In this document: positions 53,707 to 64,000 of the stretch, in pieces | Numbering within the stretch: the stretch's first letter is position 1 | Layout of the letters: every line of letters begins with the position of its first letter | Source of the DNA: Auanema rhodensis | Taxonomy: Eukaryota > Nematoda > Chromadorea > Rhabditida > Rhabditidae | Direction of reading: 5' to 3' | NCBI GenBank assembly: GCA_964057225.1 | Contig: OZ059895.1 | Location: 23,322,688 to 23,386,687 of the forward strand | DNA: 64,000 nt | Notes under the pieces: generated by a model | The model's database searches: none | The model's input: only the letters and a program-made list of their open reading frames with translations | Told to the model about the DNA's origin: nothing | Program-made: the position numbers and the translations under genes

Positions 53707-56700
53707 CTAATTTTCGTATTAAGCGTTTCTCAATGTAGTATAGTGCATTCGATGCGGATTTTTAAGCTGCGTCGATCTGTGTTATCAGATTTGCGCTAGC
53801 TTAAAAATGCACCGAGATATCAACTGATATATGTTCACACTTATATCCTCGATTTTCACCCTGAAGAATAAATTTTTTCGTTGAATAACAATGTCCATCG
53901 TCTTTGCCTTGAAAAAAGGAATCTAAAAACATCTACTTTTTGCTAAATTATTTTGAAATTTTTCGAAAAAATTTTTGTCAAAATGTTTTTGGAAGCAATG
54001 TTGAGTGTACATGGAAACTCAACATACACTAATGCATCATTTTTCAAACGATCATAACTAATTTTCGTATTAAGCGTTTCTCAATGTAGTATAGTGCATT
54101 CGATGCGGATGTTTAAGCTGCGTCGATCTGTGTTATCAGATTTGCGCTAGCTTAAAAATGCACCGAGATATCAACTGATATATGTTCACACTTATATCCT
54201 CGATTTTCACCCTGAAGAATTAATTTTTTCGTTGAATAACAATGTCCATCGTCTTTGCCTTGAAAAAAGGAATCTAAAAACATCTACTTTTTGCTAAATT
54301 ATTTTGAAATTTTTCGAAAAAATTTTTGTCAAAATGTTTTTGGAAGCAATGTTGAGTGTACATGGAAACTCAACATACACTAATGCATCATTTTTCAAAC
54401 GATCATAACTAATTTTTGTATTAAGCGTTTCTCAATGTAGTATAGTGCATTCGATGCGGATTTTTAAGCTGCGTCGTTCTGTGTTTTCAGATTTGCGCTA
54501 GCTTAAAAATGCACCGAGATATCAACTGATATAAGTTCACACTTATATCCTCGATTTTCACCCTGAAGAATTAATTTTTTCGTTGAATAACAATGTCCAT
54601 CGTCTTTGCCTTGAAAAAAGAAATCTAAAAACATCTACTTTTTGCTAAATTATTTTGAAATTTTTCGAAAAAATTTTTGTCAAAATGTTTTTAGAAGCAA
54701 TGTTGAGTGTACATGGAAACTCAACATACACTAATGCATCATTTTTCAAACGATCATAACTAATTTTTGTATTAAGCGTTTCTCAATGTAGTATAGTGCA
54801 TTCGATGCGGATTTTTAAGCTGCGTCGATCTGTGTTATCAGATTTGCGCTAGCTTAAAAATGCACCGAGATATCAACTGATATATGTTCACACTTATATC
54901 CTCGATTTTCACCCTGAAGAATTAATTTTTTCGTTGAATAACAATGTCCATCGTCTTTGCCTTGAAAAAAGGAATCTAAAAACATCTACTTTTTGCTAAA
55001 TTATTTTGAAATTTTTCGAAAAAATTTTTGTCAAAATGTTTTTGGAAGCAATGTTGAGTGCACATGGAAACTCAACATACACTAATGCATCATTTTTCAA
55101 ACGATCATAACTAATTTTCGTATTAAGCGTTTCTCAATGTAGTATAGTGCATTCGATGCGGATTTTTAAGCTGCGTCGATCTGTGTTATCAGATTTGCGC
55201 TAGCTTAAAAATGCACCGAGATATCAACTGATATATGTTCACACTTATATCCTCGATTTTCACCCTGAAGAATTAATTTTTTCGTTGAATAACAATGTCC
55301 ATCGTCTTTGCCTTGAAAAAAGGAATCTAAAAACATCTACTTTTTGCTAAATTATTTTGAAATTTTTCGAAAAAATTTTTGTCAAAATGTTTTTGGAAGC
55401 AATGTTGAGTGTACATGGAAACTCAACATACACTAATGCATCATTTTTCAAACGATCATAACTAATTTTTGTATTAAGCGTTTCTCAATGTAGTATAGTG
55501 CATTCGATGCGGATTTTTAAGCTGCGTCGTTCTGTGTTATCAGATTCGCGCTAGCTTAAAAATGCACCGAGATATCAACTGATATAAGTTCACACTTATA
55601 TCCTCGATTTTCACCCTGAAGAATTAATTTTTTCGTTGAATAACAATGTCCATCGTCTTTGCCTTGAAAAAAGAAATCTAAAAACATCTACTTTTTGCTA
55701 AATTATTTTGAAATTTTTCGAAAAAATTTTTGTCAAAATGTTTTTAGAAGCAATGTTGAGTGTACATGGAAACTCAACATACACTAATGCATCATTTTTC
55801 AAACGATCATAACTAATTTTTGTATTAAGCGTTTCTCAATGTAGTATAGTGCATTCGATGCGGATTTTTAAGCTGCGTCGATCTGTGTTATCAGATTTGC
55901 GCTAGCTTAAAAATGCACCGAGATATCAACTGATATATGTTCACACTTATATCCTCGATTTTCACCCTGAAGAATTAATTTTTTCGTTGAATAACAATGT
56001 CCATCGTCTTTGCCTTGAAAAAAGGAATCTAAAAACATCTACTTTTTGCTAAATTATTTTGAAATTTTTCGAAAAAATTTTTGTCAAAATGTTTTTGGAA
56101 GCAATGTTGAGTGTACATGGAAACTCAACATACACTAATGCATCATTTTTCAAACGATCATAACTAATTTTCGTATTAAGCGTTTCTCAATGTAGTATAG
56201 TGCATTCGATGCGGATTTTTAAGCTGCGTCGATCTGTGTTATCAGATTTGCGCTAGCTTAAAAATGCACCGAGATATCAACTGATATATGTTCACACTTA
56301 TATCCTCGATTTTCACCCTGAAGAATTAATTTTTTCGTTGAATAACAATGTCCATCGTCTTTGCCTTGAAAAAAGGAATCTAAAAACATCTACTTTTTGC
56401 TAAATTATTTTGAAATTTTTCGAAAAAATTTTTGTCAAAATGTTTTTGGAAGCAATGTTGAGTGTACATGGAAACTCAACATACACTAATGCATCATTTT
56501 TCAAACGATCATAACTAATTTTTGTATTAAGCGTTTCTCAATGTAGTATAGTGCATTCGATGCGGATTTTTAAGCTGCGTCGTTCTGTGTTATCAGATTT
56601 GCGCTAGCTTAAAAATGCACCGAGATATCAACTGATATAAGTTCACACTTATATCCTCGATTTTCACCCTGAAGAATTAATTTTTTCGTTGAATAACAAT

Positions 56701-56865
56701 GTCCATCGTCTTTGCCTTGAAAAAAGAAATCTAAAAACATCTACTTTTTGCTAAATTATTTTGAAATTTTTCGAAAAAATTTTTGTCAAAATGTTTTTAG
56801 AAGCAATGTTGAGTGTACATGGAAACTCAACATACACTAATGCATCATTTTTCAAACGATCATAA
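53707..56865 (+). repeat. Three copies of a 1053-bp trimer
   Basis: Each trimer ends with a T69 type II unit carrying A285 and has a C9 type I unit in the middle (53707-54759, 54760-55812, 55813-56865). The first unit is type I, with C9 in copy 1 and T9 in copies 2 and 3. Private changes date the copies: A164-region GAATAAATTT in m154, G53 in m155, T78 in m156, C302 in m157 and C85-region GATTCGCG in m159. The same trio order appears at 45986-47038 and 61949-63001. Confidence 0.88.
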
Positions 56866-57216
56866 CTAATTTTTGTAATAAGCGTTTCTCAATGTAGTAT
56901 AGTGCATTCGATGCGGATTTTCAAGCTGCAATGATCTGTGTTATCAGATTTGCGCTAGCTTAAAAATGCACCGAGATATCAACTGATATAAGTTCACACT
57001 TATATCCTCGATTTTCACCCTGAAGAATTAATTTTTTCGTTGAATAACAATGTCCATCGTCTTTGCCTTGAAAAAAGAAATCTAAAAACATCTACTTTTT
57101 GCTAAATTATTTTGAAATTTTTCGAAAAAATTTTTGTCAAAATGTTTTTGGAAGCAATGTTGAGTGTACATGGAAACTCAACATACACTAATGCATCATT
57201 TTTCAAACGATCATAA

Positions 57217-58620
57217 CTAATTTTTGTATTAAGCGTTTCTCAATGTAGTATAGTGCATTCGATGCGGATTTTTAAGCTGCAATGATCTGTGTTATCAGAT
57301 TTGCGCTAGCTTAAAAATGCACCGAGATATCAACTGATATATGTTCACACTTATATCCTCGATTTTCACCCTGAAGAATTAGTTTTTTCGTTGAATAACA
57401 ATGTCCATCGTCTTTGCCTTGAAAAAAGGAATCTAAAAACATCTACTTTTCGCTAAATTATTTTGAAATTTTTCGAAAAAATTTTTGTCAAAATGTTTTT
57501 GGAAGCAATGTTGAGTGTACATGGAAACTCAACATACACTAATGCATCATTTTTCAAACGATCATAACTAATTTTCGTATTAAGCGTTTCTCAATGTAGT
57601 ATAGTGCATTCGATGCGGATTTTTAAGCTGCGTCGATCTGTGTTATCAGATTTGCGCTAGCTTAAAAATGCACCGAGATATCAACTGATATATGTTCACA
57701 CTTATATCCTCGATTTTCACCCTGAAGAATTAATTTTTTCGTTGAATAACAATGTCCATCGTCTTTGCCTTGAAAAAACAAATCTAAAAACATCTACTTT
57801 TTGCTAAATTATTTTGAAATTTTTCGAAAAAATTTTTGTCAAAATGTTTTTGGAAGCAATGTTGAGTGTACATGGAAACTCAACATACACTAATGCATCA
57901 TTTTTCAAACGATCATAACTAATTTTTGTATTAAGCGTTTCTCAATGTAGTATAGTGCATTCGATGCGGATTTTTAAGCTGCAATGATCTGTGTTATCAG
58001 ATTTGCGCTAGCTTAAAAATGCACCGAGATATCAACTGATATATGTTCACACTTATATCCTCGATTTTCACCCTGAAGAATTAGTTTTTTCGTTGAATAA
58101 CAATGTCCATCGTCTTTGCCTTGAAAAAAGGAATCTAAAAACATCTACTTTTCGCTAAATTATTTTGAAATTTTTCGAAAAAATTTTTGTCAAAATGTTT
58201 TTGGAAGCAATGTTGAGTGTACATGGAAACTCAACATACACTAATGCATCATTTTTCAAACGATCATAACTAATTTTCGTATTAAGCGTTTCTCAATGTA
58301 GTATAGTGCATTCGATGCGGATTTTTAAGCTGCGTCGATCTGTGTTATCAGATTTGCGCTAGCTTAAAAATGCACCGAGATATCAACTGATATATGTTCA
58401 CACTTATATCCTCGATTTTCACCCTGAAGAATTAATTTTTTCGTTGAATAACAATGTCCATCGTCTTTGCCTTGAAAAAACAAATCTAAAAACATCTACT
58501 TTTTGCTAAATTATTTTGAAATTTTTCGAAAAAATTTTTGTCAAAATGTTTTTGGAAGCAATGTTGAGTGTACATGGAAACTCAACATACACTAATGCAT
58601 CATTTTTCAAACGATCATAA
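57217..58620 (+). repeat. Two copies of a 702-bp dimer
   Basis: m164/m165 and m166/m167 are tandem copies. The first unit of each has AAT65-67, T126, C235 and a private G165 (GAATTAGTTT). The second has C9, T126 and CA212-213. G165 is seen nowhere else, so the duplication postdates it. Confidence 0.92.
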
Positions 58621-59349
58621 CTAATTTTTGTATTAAGCGTTTCTCAATGTAGTATAGTGCATTCGATGCGGATTTTTAAGCTGCGTCGATCTGTTTTATC
58701 AGATTTGCGCTAGCTTAAAAATGCACCGAGATATCAACTGATATAAGTTCACACTTATATCCTCGATTTTCACCCTGAAGAATTAATTTTTTCGTTGAAT
58801 AACAATGTCCATCGTCTTTGCCTTGAGAAAAGGAATCTAAAAACATCTACTTTTCGCTAAATTATTTTGAAATTTTTCGAAAAAATTTTTGTCAAAATGT
58901 TTTTGGAAGCAATGTTGAGTGTACATGGAAACTCAACATACACTAATGCATCATTTTTCAAACGATCATAACTAATTTTCGTATTAAGCGTTTCTCAATG
59001 TAGTATAGTGCATTCGATGCGGATTTTTAAGCTGCGTCGATCTGTGTTATCAGATTTGCGCTAGCTTAAAAATGCACCGAGATATCAACTGATATATGTT
59101 CACACTTATATCCTCGATTTTCACCCTGAAGAATTAATTTTTTCGTTGAATAACAATGTCCATCGTCTTTGCCTTGAAAAAAGGAATCTAAAAACATCTA
59201 CTTTTTGCTAAATTATTTTGAAATTTTTCGAAAAAATTTTTGTCAAAATGTTTTTGGAAGCAATGTTGAGTGTACATGGAAACTCAACATACACTAATGC
59301 ATCATTTTTCAAACGATCATAACTAATTTTTGTATTAAGCGTTTCTTAA

Positions 59350-60311
59350 TGTAGTATAGTGCATTCGATGCGGATTTTTAAGCTGCGTCGTTCTGTGTTA
59401 TCAGATTTGCGCTAGCTTAAAAATGCACCGAGATATCAACTGATATAAGTTCACACTTATATCCTCGATTTTCACCTTGAAGAATTAATTTTTTCGTTGA
59501 ATAACAATGTCCATCGTCTTTGCCTTGAAAAAAGAAATCTAAAAACATCTACTTTTTGCTAAATTATTTTGAAATTTTTCGAAAAAATTTTTGTCAAAAT
59601 GTTTTTAGAAGCAATGTTGAGTGTACATGGAAACTCAACATACACTAATGCATCATTTTTCAAACGATCATAACTAATTTTTGTATTAAGCGTTTCTCAA
59701 TGTAGTATAGTGCATTCGATGCGGATTTTTAAGCTGCAATGATCTGTGTTATCAGATTTGCGCTAGCTTAAAAATGCACCGAGATATCAACTGATATAAG
59801 TTCACACTTATATCCTCGATTTTCACCCTGAAGAATTAATTTTTTCGTTGAATAACAATGTCCATCGTCTTTGCCTTGAAAAAAGAAATCTAAAAACATC
59901 TACTTTTTGCTAAATTATTTTGAAATTTTTCGAAAAAATTTTTGTCAAAATGTTTTTGGAAGCAATGTTGAGTGTACATGGAAACTCAACATACACTAAT
60001 GCATCATTTTTCAAACGATCATAACTAATTTTTGTATTAAGCGTTTCTCAATGTAGTATAGTGCATTCGATGCGGATTTTTAAGCTGCAATGATCTGTGT
60101 TATCAGATTTGCGCTAGCTTAAAAATGCACCGAGATATCAACTGATATATGTTCACACTTATATCCTCGATTTTCACCCTGAAGAATTAATTTTTTCGTT
60201 GAATAACAATGTTCATCGTCTTTGCCTTGAAAAAAGGAATCTAAAAACATCTACTTTTTGCTAAATTATTTTGAAATTTTTCGAAAAAATTTTTGTCAAA
60301 ATGTTTTTGGA
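59350..60311 (+). repeat. 962-bp tandem duplication, copy 1
   Basis: It starts at position 28 of m170 and ends at position 287 of m172. It contains a T69/A285 unit with private T155/T156 context (CACCTTGAAG), an AAT65-67 type II unit and an AAT65-67 unit with T126 and T189 that stops at the deletion junction. The next 962 bp repeat it with no difference that I can see. The length equals three monomers minus 91 bp. Confidence 0.93.
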
Positions 60312-60312
60312 T
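60311..60312. other. 91-bp deletion junction 1
   Basis: The run TTTTGGA (position 287) continues straight into TGTAGTATAG (position 28 of the next unit). Positions 288-351 and 1-27 are missing, 91 bp. One A is shared by both sides, so microhomology is at most 1 bp. Hairpin H2 and the monomer boundary are both lost. Confidence 0.95.
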
Positions 60313-61273
60313 GTAGTATAGTGCATTCGATGCGGATTTTTAAGCTGCGTCGTTCTGTGTTATCAGATTTGCGCTAGCTTAAAAATGCACCGAGATATCA
60401 ACTGATATAAGTTCACACTTATATCCTCGATTTTCACCTTGAAGAATTAATTTTTTCGTTGAATAACAATGTCCATCGTCTTTGCCTTGAAAAAAGAAAT
60501 CTAAAAACATCTACTTTTTGCTAAATTATTTTGAAATTTTTCGAAAAAATTTTTGTCAAAATGTTTTTAGAAGCAATGTTGAGTGTACATGGAAACTCAA
60601 CATACACTAATGCATCATTTTTCAAACGATCATAACTAATTTTTGTATTAAGCGTTTCTCAATGTAGTATAGTGCATTCGATGCGGATTTTTAAGCTGCA
60701 ATGATCTGTGTTATCAGATTTGCGCTAGCTTAAAAATGCACCGAGATATCAACTGATATAAGTTCACACTTATATCCTCGATTTTCACCCTGAAGAATTA
60801 ATTTTTTCGTTGAATAACAATGTCCATCGTCTTTGCCTTGAAAAAAGAAATCTAAAAACATCTACTTTTTGCTAAATTATTTTGAAATTTTTCGAAAAAA
60901 TTTTTGTCAAAATGTTTTTGGAAGCAATGTTGAGTGTACATGGAAACTCAACATACACTAATGCATCATTTTTCAAACGATCATAACTAATTTTTGTATT
61001 AAGCGTTTCTCAATGTAGTATAGTGCATTCGATGCGGATTTTTAAGCTGCAATGATCTGTGTTATCAGATTTGCGCTAGCTTAAAAATGCACCGAGATAT
61101 CAACTGATATATGTTCACACTTATATCCTCGATTTTCACCCTGAAGAATTAATTTTTTCGTTGAATAACAATGTTCATCGTCTTTGCCTTGAAAAAAGGA
61201 ATCTAAAAACATCTACTTTTTGCTAAATTATTTTGAAATTTTTCGAAAAAATTTTTGTCAAAATGTTTTTGGA
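60312..61273 (+). repeat. 962-bp tandem duplication, copy 2
   Basis: Directly follows copy 1 and repeats its marks, including CACCTTGAAG (near 60438) and the terminal truncation at position 287. After it the array continues with a type I unit starting again at position 28. Confidence 0.93.
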
Positions 61274-61274
61274 T
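61273..61274. other. 91-bp deletion junction 2
   Basis: Identical junction to the one at 60311/60312, exactly 962 bp downstream. The unit after it has GTC65-67 and A69 (type I), while the unit after junction 1 has T69. The switch between the two downstream contexts therefore lies within positions 28-69. Confidence 0.95.
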
Positions 61275-61597
61275 GTAGTATAGTGCATTCGATGCGGATT
61301 TTTAAGCTGCGTCGATCTGTGTTATCAGATTTGCGCTAGCTTAAAAATGCACCGAGATATCAACTGATATATGTTCACACTTATATCCTCGATTTTCACC
61401 CTGAAGAATTAATTTTTTCGTTGAATAACAATGTCCATCGTCTTTGCCTTGAAAAAAGGAATCTAAAAACATCTACTTTTTGCTAAATTATTTTGAAATT
61501 TTTCGAAAAAATTTTTGTCAAAATGTTTTTGGAAGCAATGTTGAGTGTACATGGAAACTCAACATACACTAATGCATCATTTTTCAAACGATCATAA

Positions 61598-63703
61598 CTA
61601 ATTTTTGTATTAAGCGTTTCTCAATGTAGTATAGTGCATTCGATGCGGATTTTTAAGCTGCGTCGTTCTGTGTTATCAGATTTGCGCTAGCTTAAAAATG
61701 CACCGAGATATCAACTGATATAAGTTCACACTTATATCCTCGATTTTCACCCTGAAGAATTAATTTTTTCGTTGAATAACAATGTCCATCGTCTTTGCCT
61801 TGAAAAAAGAAATCTAAAAACATCTACTTTTTGCTAAATTATTTTGAAATTTTTCGAAAAAATTTTTGTCAAAATGTTTTTAGAAGCAATGTTGAGTGTA
61901 CATGGAAACTCAACATACACTAATGCATCATTTTTCAAACGATCATAACTAATTTTTGTATTAAGCGTTTCTCAATGTAGTATAGTGCATTCGATGCGGA
62001 TTTTTAAGCTGCGTCGATCTGTGTTATCAGATTTGCGCTAGCTTAAAAATGCACCGAGATATCAACTGATATATGTTCACACTTATATCCTCGATTTTCA
62101 CCCTGAAGAATTAATTTTTTCGTTGAATAACAATGTCCATCGTCTTTGCTTTGAAAAAAGGAATCTAAAAACATCTACTTTTTGCTAAATTATTTTGAAA
62201 TTTTTCGAAAAAATTTTTGTCAAAATGTTTTTGGAAGCAATGTTGAGTGTACATGGAAACTCAACATACACTAATGCATCATTTTTCAAACGATCATAAC
62301 TAATTTTCGTATTAAGCGTTTTTCAATGTAGTATAGTGCATTCGATGCGGATTTTTAAGCTGCGTCGATCTGTGTTATCAGATTTGCGCTAGCTTAAAAA
62401 TGCACCGAGATATCAACTGATATATGTTCACACTTATATCCTCGATTTTCACCCTGAAGAATTAATTTTTTCGTTGAATAACAATGTCCATCGTCTTTGC
62501 CTTGAAAAAAGGAATCTAAAAACATCTACTTTTTGCTAAATTATTTTGAAATTTTTCGAAAAAATTTTTGTCAAAATGTTTTTGGAAGCAATGTTGAGTG
62601 TACATGGAAACTCAACATACACTAATGCATCATTTTTCAAACGATCATAACTAATTTTTGTATTAAGCGTTTCTCAATGTAGTATAGTGCATTCGATGCG
62701 GATTTTTAAGCTGCGTCGTTCTGTGTTATCAGATTTGCGCTAGCTTAAAAATGCACCGAGATATCAACTGATATAAGTTCACACTTATATCCTCGATTTT
62801 CACCCTGAAGAATTAATTTTTTCGTTGAATAACAATGTCCATCGTCTTTGCCTTGAAAAAAGAAATCTAAAAACATCTACTTTTTGCTAAATTATTTTGA
62901 AATTTTTCGAAAAAATTTTTGTCAAAATGTTTTTAGAAGCAATGTTGAGTGTACATGGAAACTCAACATACACTAATGCATCATTTTTCAAACGATCATA
63001 ACTAATTTTTGTATTAAGCGTTTCTCAATGTAGTATAGTGCATTCGATGCGGATTTTTAAGCTGCAATGATCTGTGTTATCAGATTTGCGCTAGCTTAAA
63101 AATGCACCGAGATATCAACTGATATAAGTTCACACTTATATCCTCGATTTTCACCCTGAAGAATTAATTTTTTCGTTGAATAACAATGTCCATCGTCTTT
63201 GCCTTGAAAAAAGAAATCTAAAAACATCTACTTTTTGCTAAATTATTTTGAAATTTTTCGAAAAAATTTTTGTCAAAATGTTTTTGGAAGCAATGTTGAG
63301 TGTACATGGAAACTCAACATACACTAATGCATCATTTTTCAAACGATCATAACTAATTTTTGTATTAAGCGTTTCTCAATGTAGTATAGTGCATTCGATG
63401 CGGATTTTTAAGCTGCAATGATCTGTGTTATCAGATTTGCGCTAGCTTAAAAATGCACCGAGATATCAACTGATATATGTTCACACTTATATCCTCGATT
63501 TTCACCCTGAAGAATTAATTTTTTCGTTGAATAACAATGTCCATCGTCTTTGCCTTGAAAAAAGGAATCTAAAAACATCTACTTTTCGCTAAATTATTTT
63601 GAAATTTTTCGAAAAAATTTTTGTCAAAATGTTTTTGGAAGCAATGTTGAGTGTACATGGAAACTCAACATACACTAATGCATCATTTTTCAAACGATCA
63701 TAA
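61598..63703 (+). repeat. Complete units m177 to m182
   Basis: Six full 351-bp units: T69/A285; type I with CTTTG at 201-205; C9 type I with T23 (GTTTTTCAATG); T69/A285; AAT65-67 type II; AAT65-67 with T126 and C235. The order of the last three, followed by a C9 unit, resembles 56515-57918. Confidence 0.88.
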
Positions 63704-64000
63704 CTAATTTTCGTATTAAGCGTTTCTCAATGTAGTATAGTGCATTCGATGCGGATTTTTAAGCTGCGTCGATCTGTGTTATCAGATTTGCGCTAGCTTA
63801 AAAATGCACCGAGATATCAACTGATATATGTTCACACTTATATCCTCGATTTTCACCCTGAAGAATTAATTTTTTCGTTGAATAACAATGTCCATCGTCT
63901 TTGCCTTGAAAAAAGGAATCTAAAAACATCTACTTTTTGCTAAATTATTTTGAAATTTTTCGAAAAAATTTTTGTCAAAATGTTTTTGGAAGCAATGTTG
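63704..64000 (+). repeat. Partial last monomer m183, cut by window end
   Basis: The first 297 positions of a C9 type I unit. It stops inside the left arm of hairpin H2. The array evidently continues beyond the window. Confidence 0.95.

Larger units (their letters stand above)
1..64000. repeat. Satellite DNA array, 351-bp monomer, 183 units head-to-tail
   Basis: The same unit recurs every 351 bp from the first to the last base, always in the same orientation, with no inserted unique sequence. Of 183 units, 178 are complete, four are cut at two deletion junctions and one is cut by the window end. By eye neighbouring units differ at only a few positions each. Most units are exactly 351 bp; four are 352 bp and one is 350 bp. 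Long homogeneous arrays of this kind are typical of centromeric or pericentromeric heterochromatin in eukaryotes; that location is inferred, not shown. Six-frame inspection of the monomer finds stop codons in every frame, so nothing here is protein-coding. I cannot name the satellite family or the species. The strand is undefined because I see no transcription signal. Confidence 0.99.

Noticed and set aside
60300-61300. Assembly error at the two truncated units
   Set aside because: Not provable here, but the junction is clean, the 962-bp copies carry their own private mark, and the downstream contexts differ, which fits biological deletion plus duplication better than a misjoin. Kept as a finding with a read-level check.
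1-64000. Possible CRISPR array or other repeat-spacer system
   Set aside because: There are no variable spacers; the whole 351-bp unit repeats, including what would be spacer.
1-64000. Short open reading frames in every monomer
   Set aside because: All are shorter than about 50 codons, repeat identically with the unit, have no recognisable domain or start context, and are expected by chance.
1-64000. Naming the satellite as a known beetle, wasp or other insect family
   Set aside because: The length and AT-richness resemble several insect satellites, but I cannot match the sequence to any named one from memory with confidence.

Overview
The whole window is one uninterrupted head-to-tail array of an AT-rich satellite with a 351-bp monomer. 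I counted 183 monomer units (numbered m1 to m183), all in the same orientation. There is no gene, transposable element, RNA gene, CRISPR array or unique spacer. This is eukaryotic heterochromatin of the pericentromeric or centromeric kind. The monomer has about 31% G+C, is close to two nucleosome lengths, and has no CpG depletion (11 CpG in m1, about 8.4 expected from its composition). Those traits fit an insect or other invertebrate with little CpG methylation, but I do not recognise the family and cannot name the species.

Phase, taking the base-1 C as monomer position 1: monomer n starts at 1+351(n-1) for n=1-13, plus 1 for n=14-20, plus 2 for n=21-28, plus 3 for n=29-37, plus 4 for n=38-143, and plus 3 for n=144-172. 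The offsets come from four 352-bp monomers and one 350-bp monomer. After that the units run 60025-60311 (cut), 60312-60635 (cut), 60636, 60987-61273 (cut), 61274-61597 (cut), 61598, 61949, 62300, 62651, 63002, 63353, and 63704-64000 (cut by the window end).

Monomers differ at a small set of diagnostic positions. Linked states define recurrent types. Type I has T126, C189 and GG at 212-213. Type II has A126, C189 and GA at 212-213. Type III has T189 and GG. Type IV has T75, A126 and CA at 212-213. Other informative sites are 9, 14, 34, 40, 50, 65-67 (GTC or AAT), 69, 97/98, 145, 235, 247, 285 and 347. These show that the array grew by many local multi-monomer duplications: dimers, trimers, tetramers, 8/9-mers and an 11-mer, rather than one regular higher-order repeat.

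Layout. 1-17 kb holds dimers with T34/T347, an 11-monomer duplication 5267 bp apart, the four 352-bp monomers, and a recurring trio (A285, AAT65-67, A50+G98). 17-39 kb is mostly alternating types I, II and III, with clear trimer, tetramer and 9-mer duplications. 39-64 kb brings in type IV, C9, C235 and T69 monomers, again as 2-, 3-, 4- and 8/9-mer copies. It ends with two copies of a 91-bp deletion junction carried in a 962-bp tandem duplication.

Within the monomer the most notable structure is an almost continuous hairpin at positions 52-102, a second perfect 9-bp hairpin at 292-319 with an alternative overlapping stem, and an A/T-tract-rich segment at 206-284 with its own dyad. All six frames are closed: in the m1 sequence the longest stop-to-stop spacing is about 147 nt on + and 138 nt on -, so the 351-bp (117-codon) period does not encode a repeat protein.
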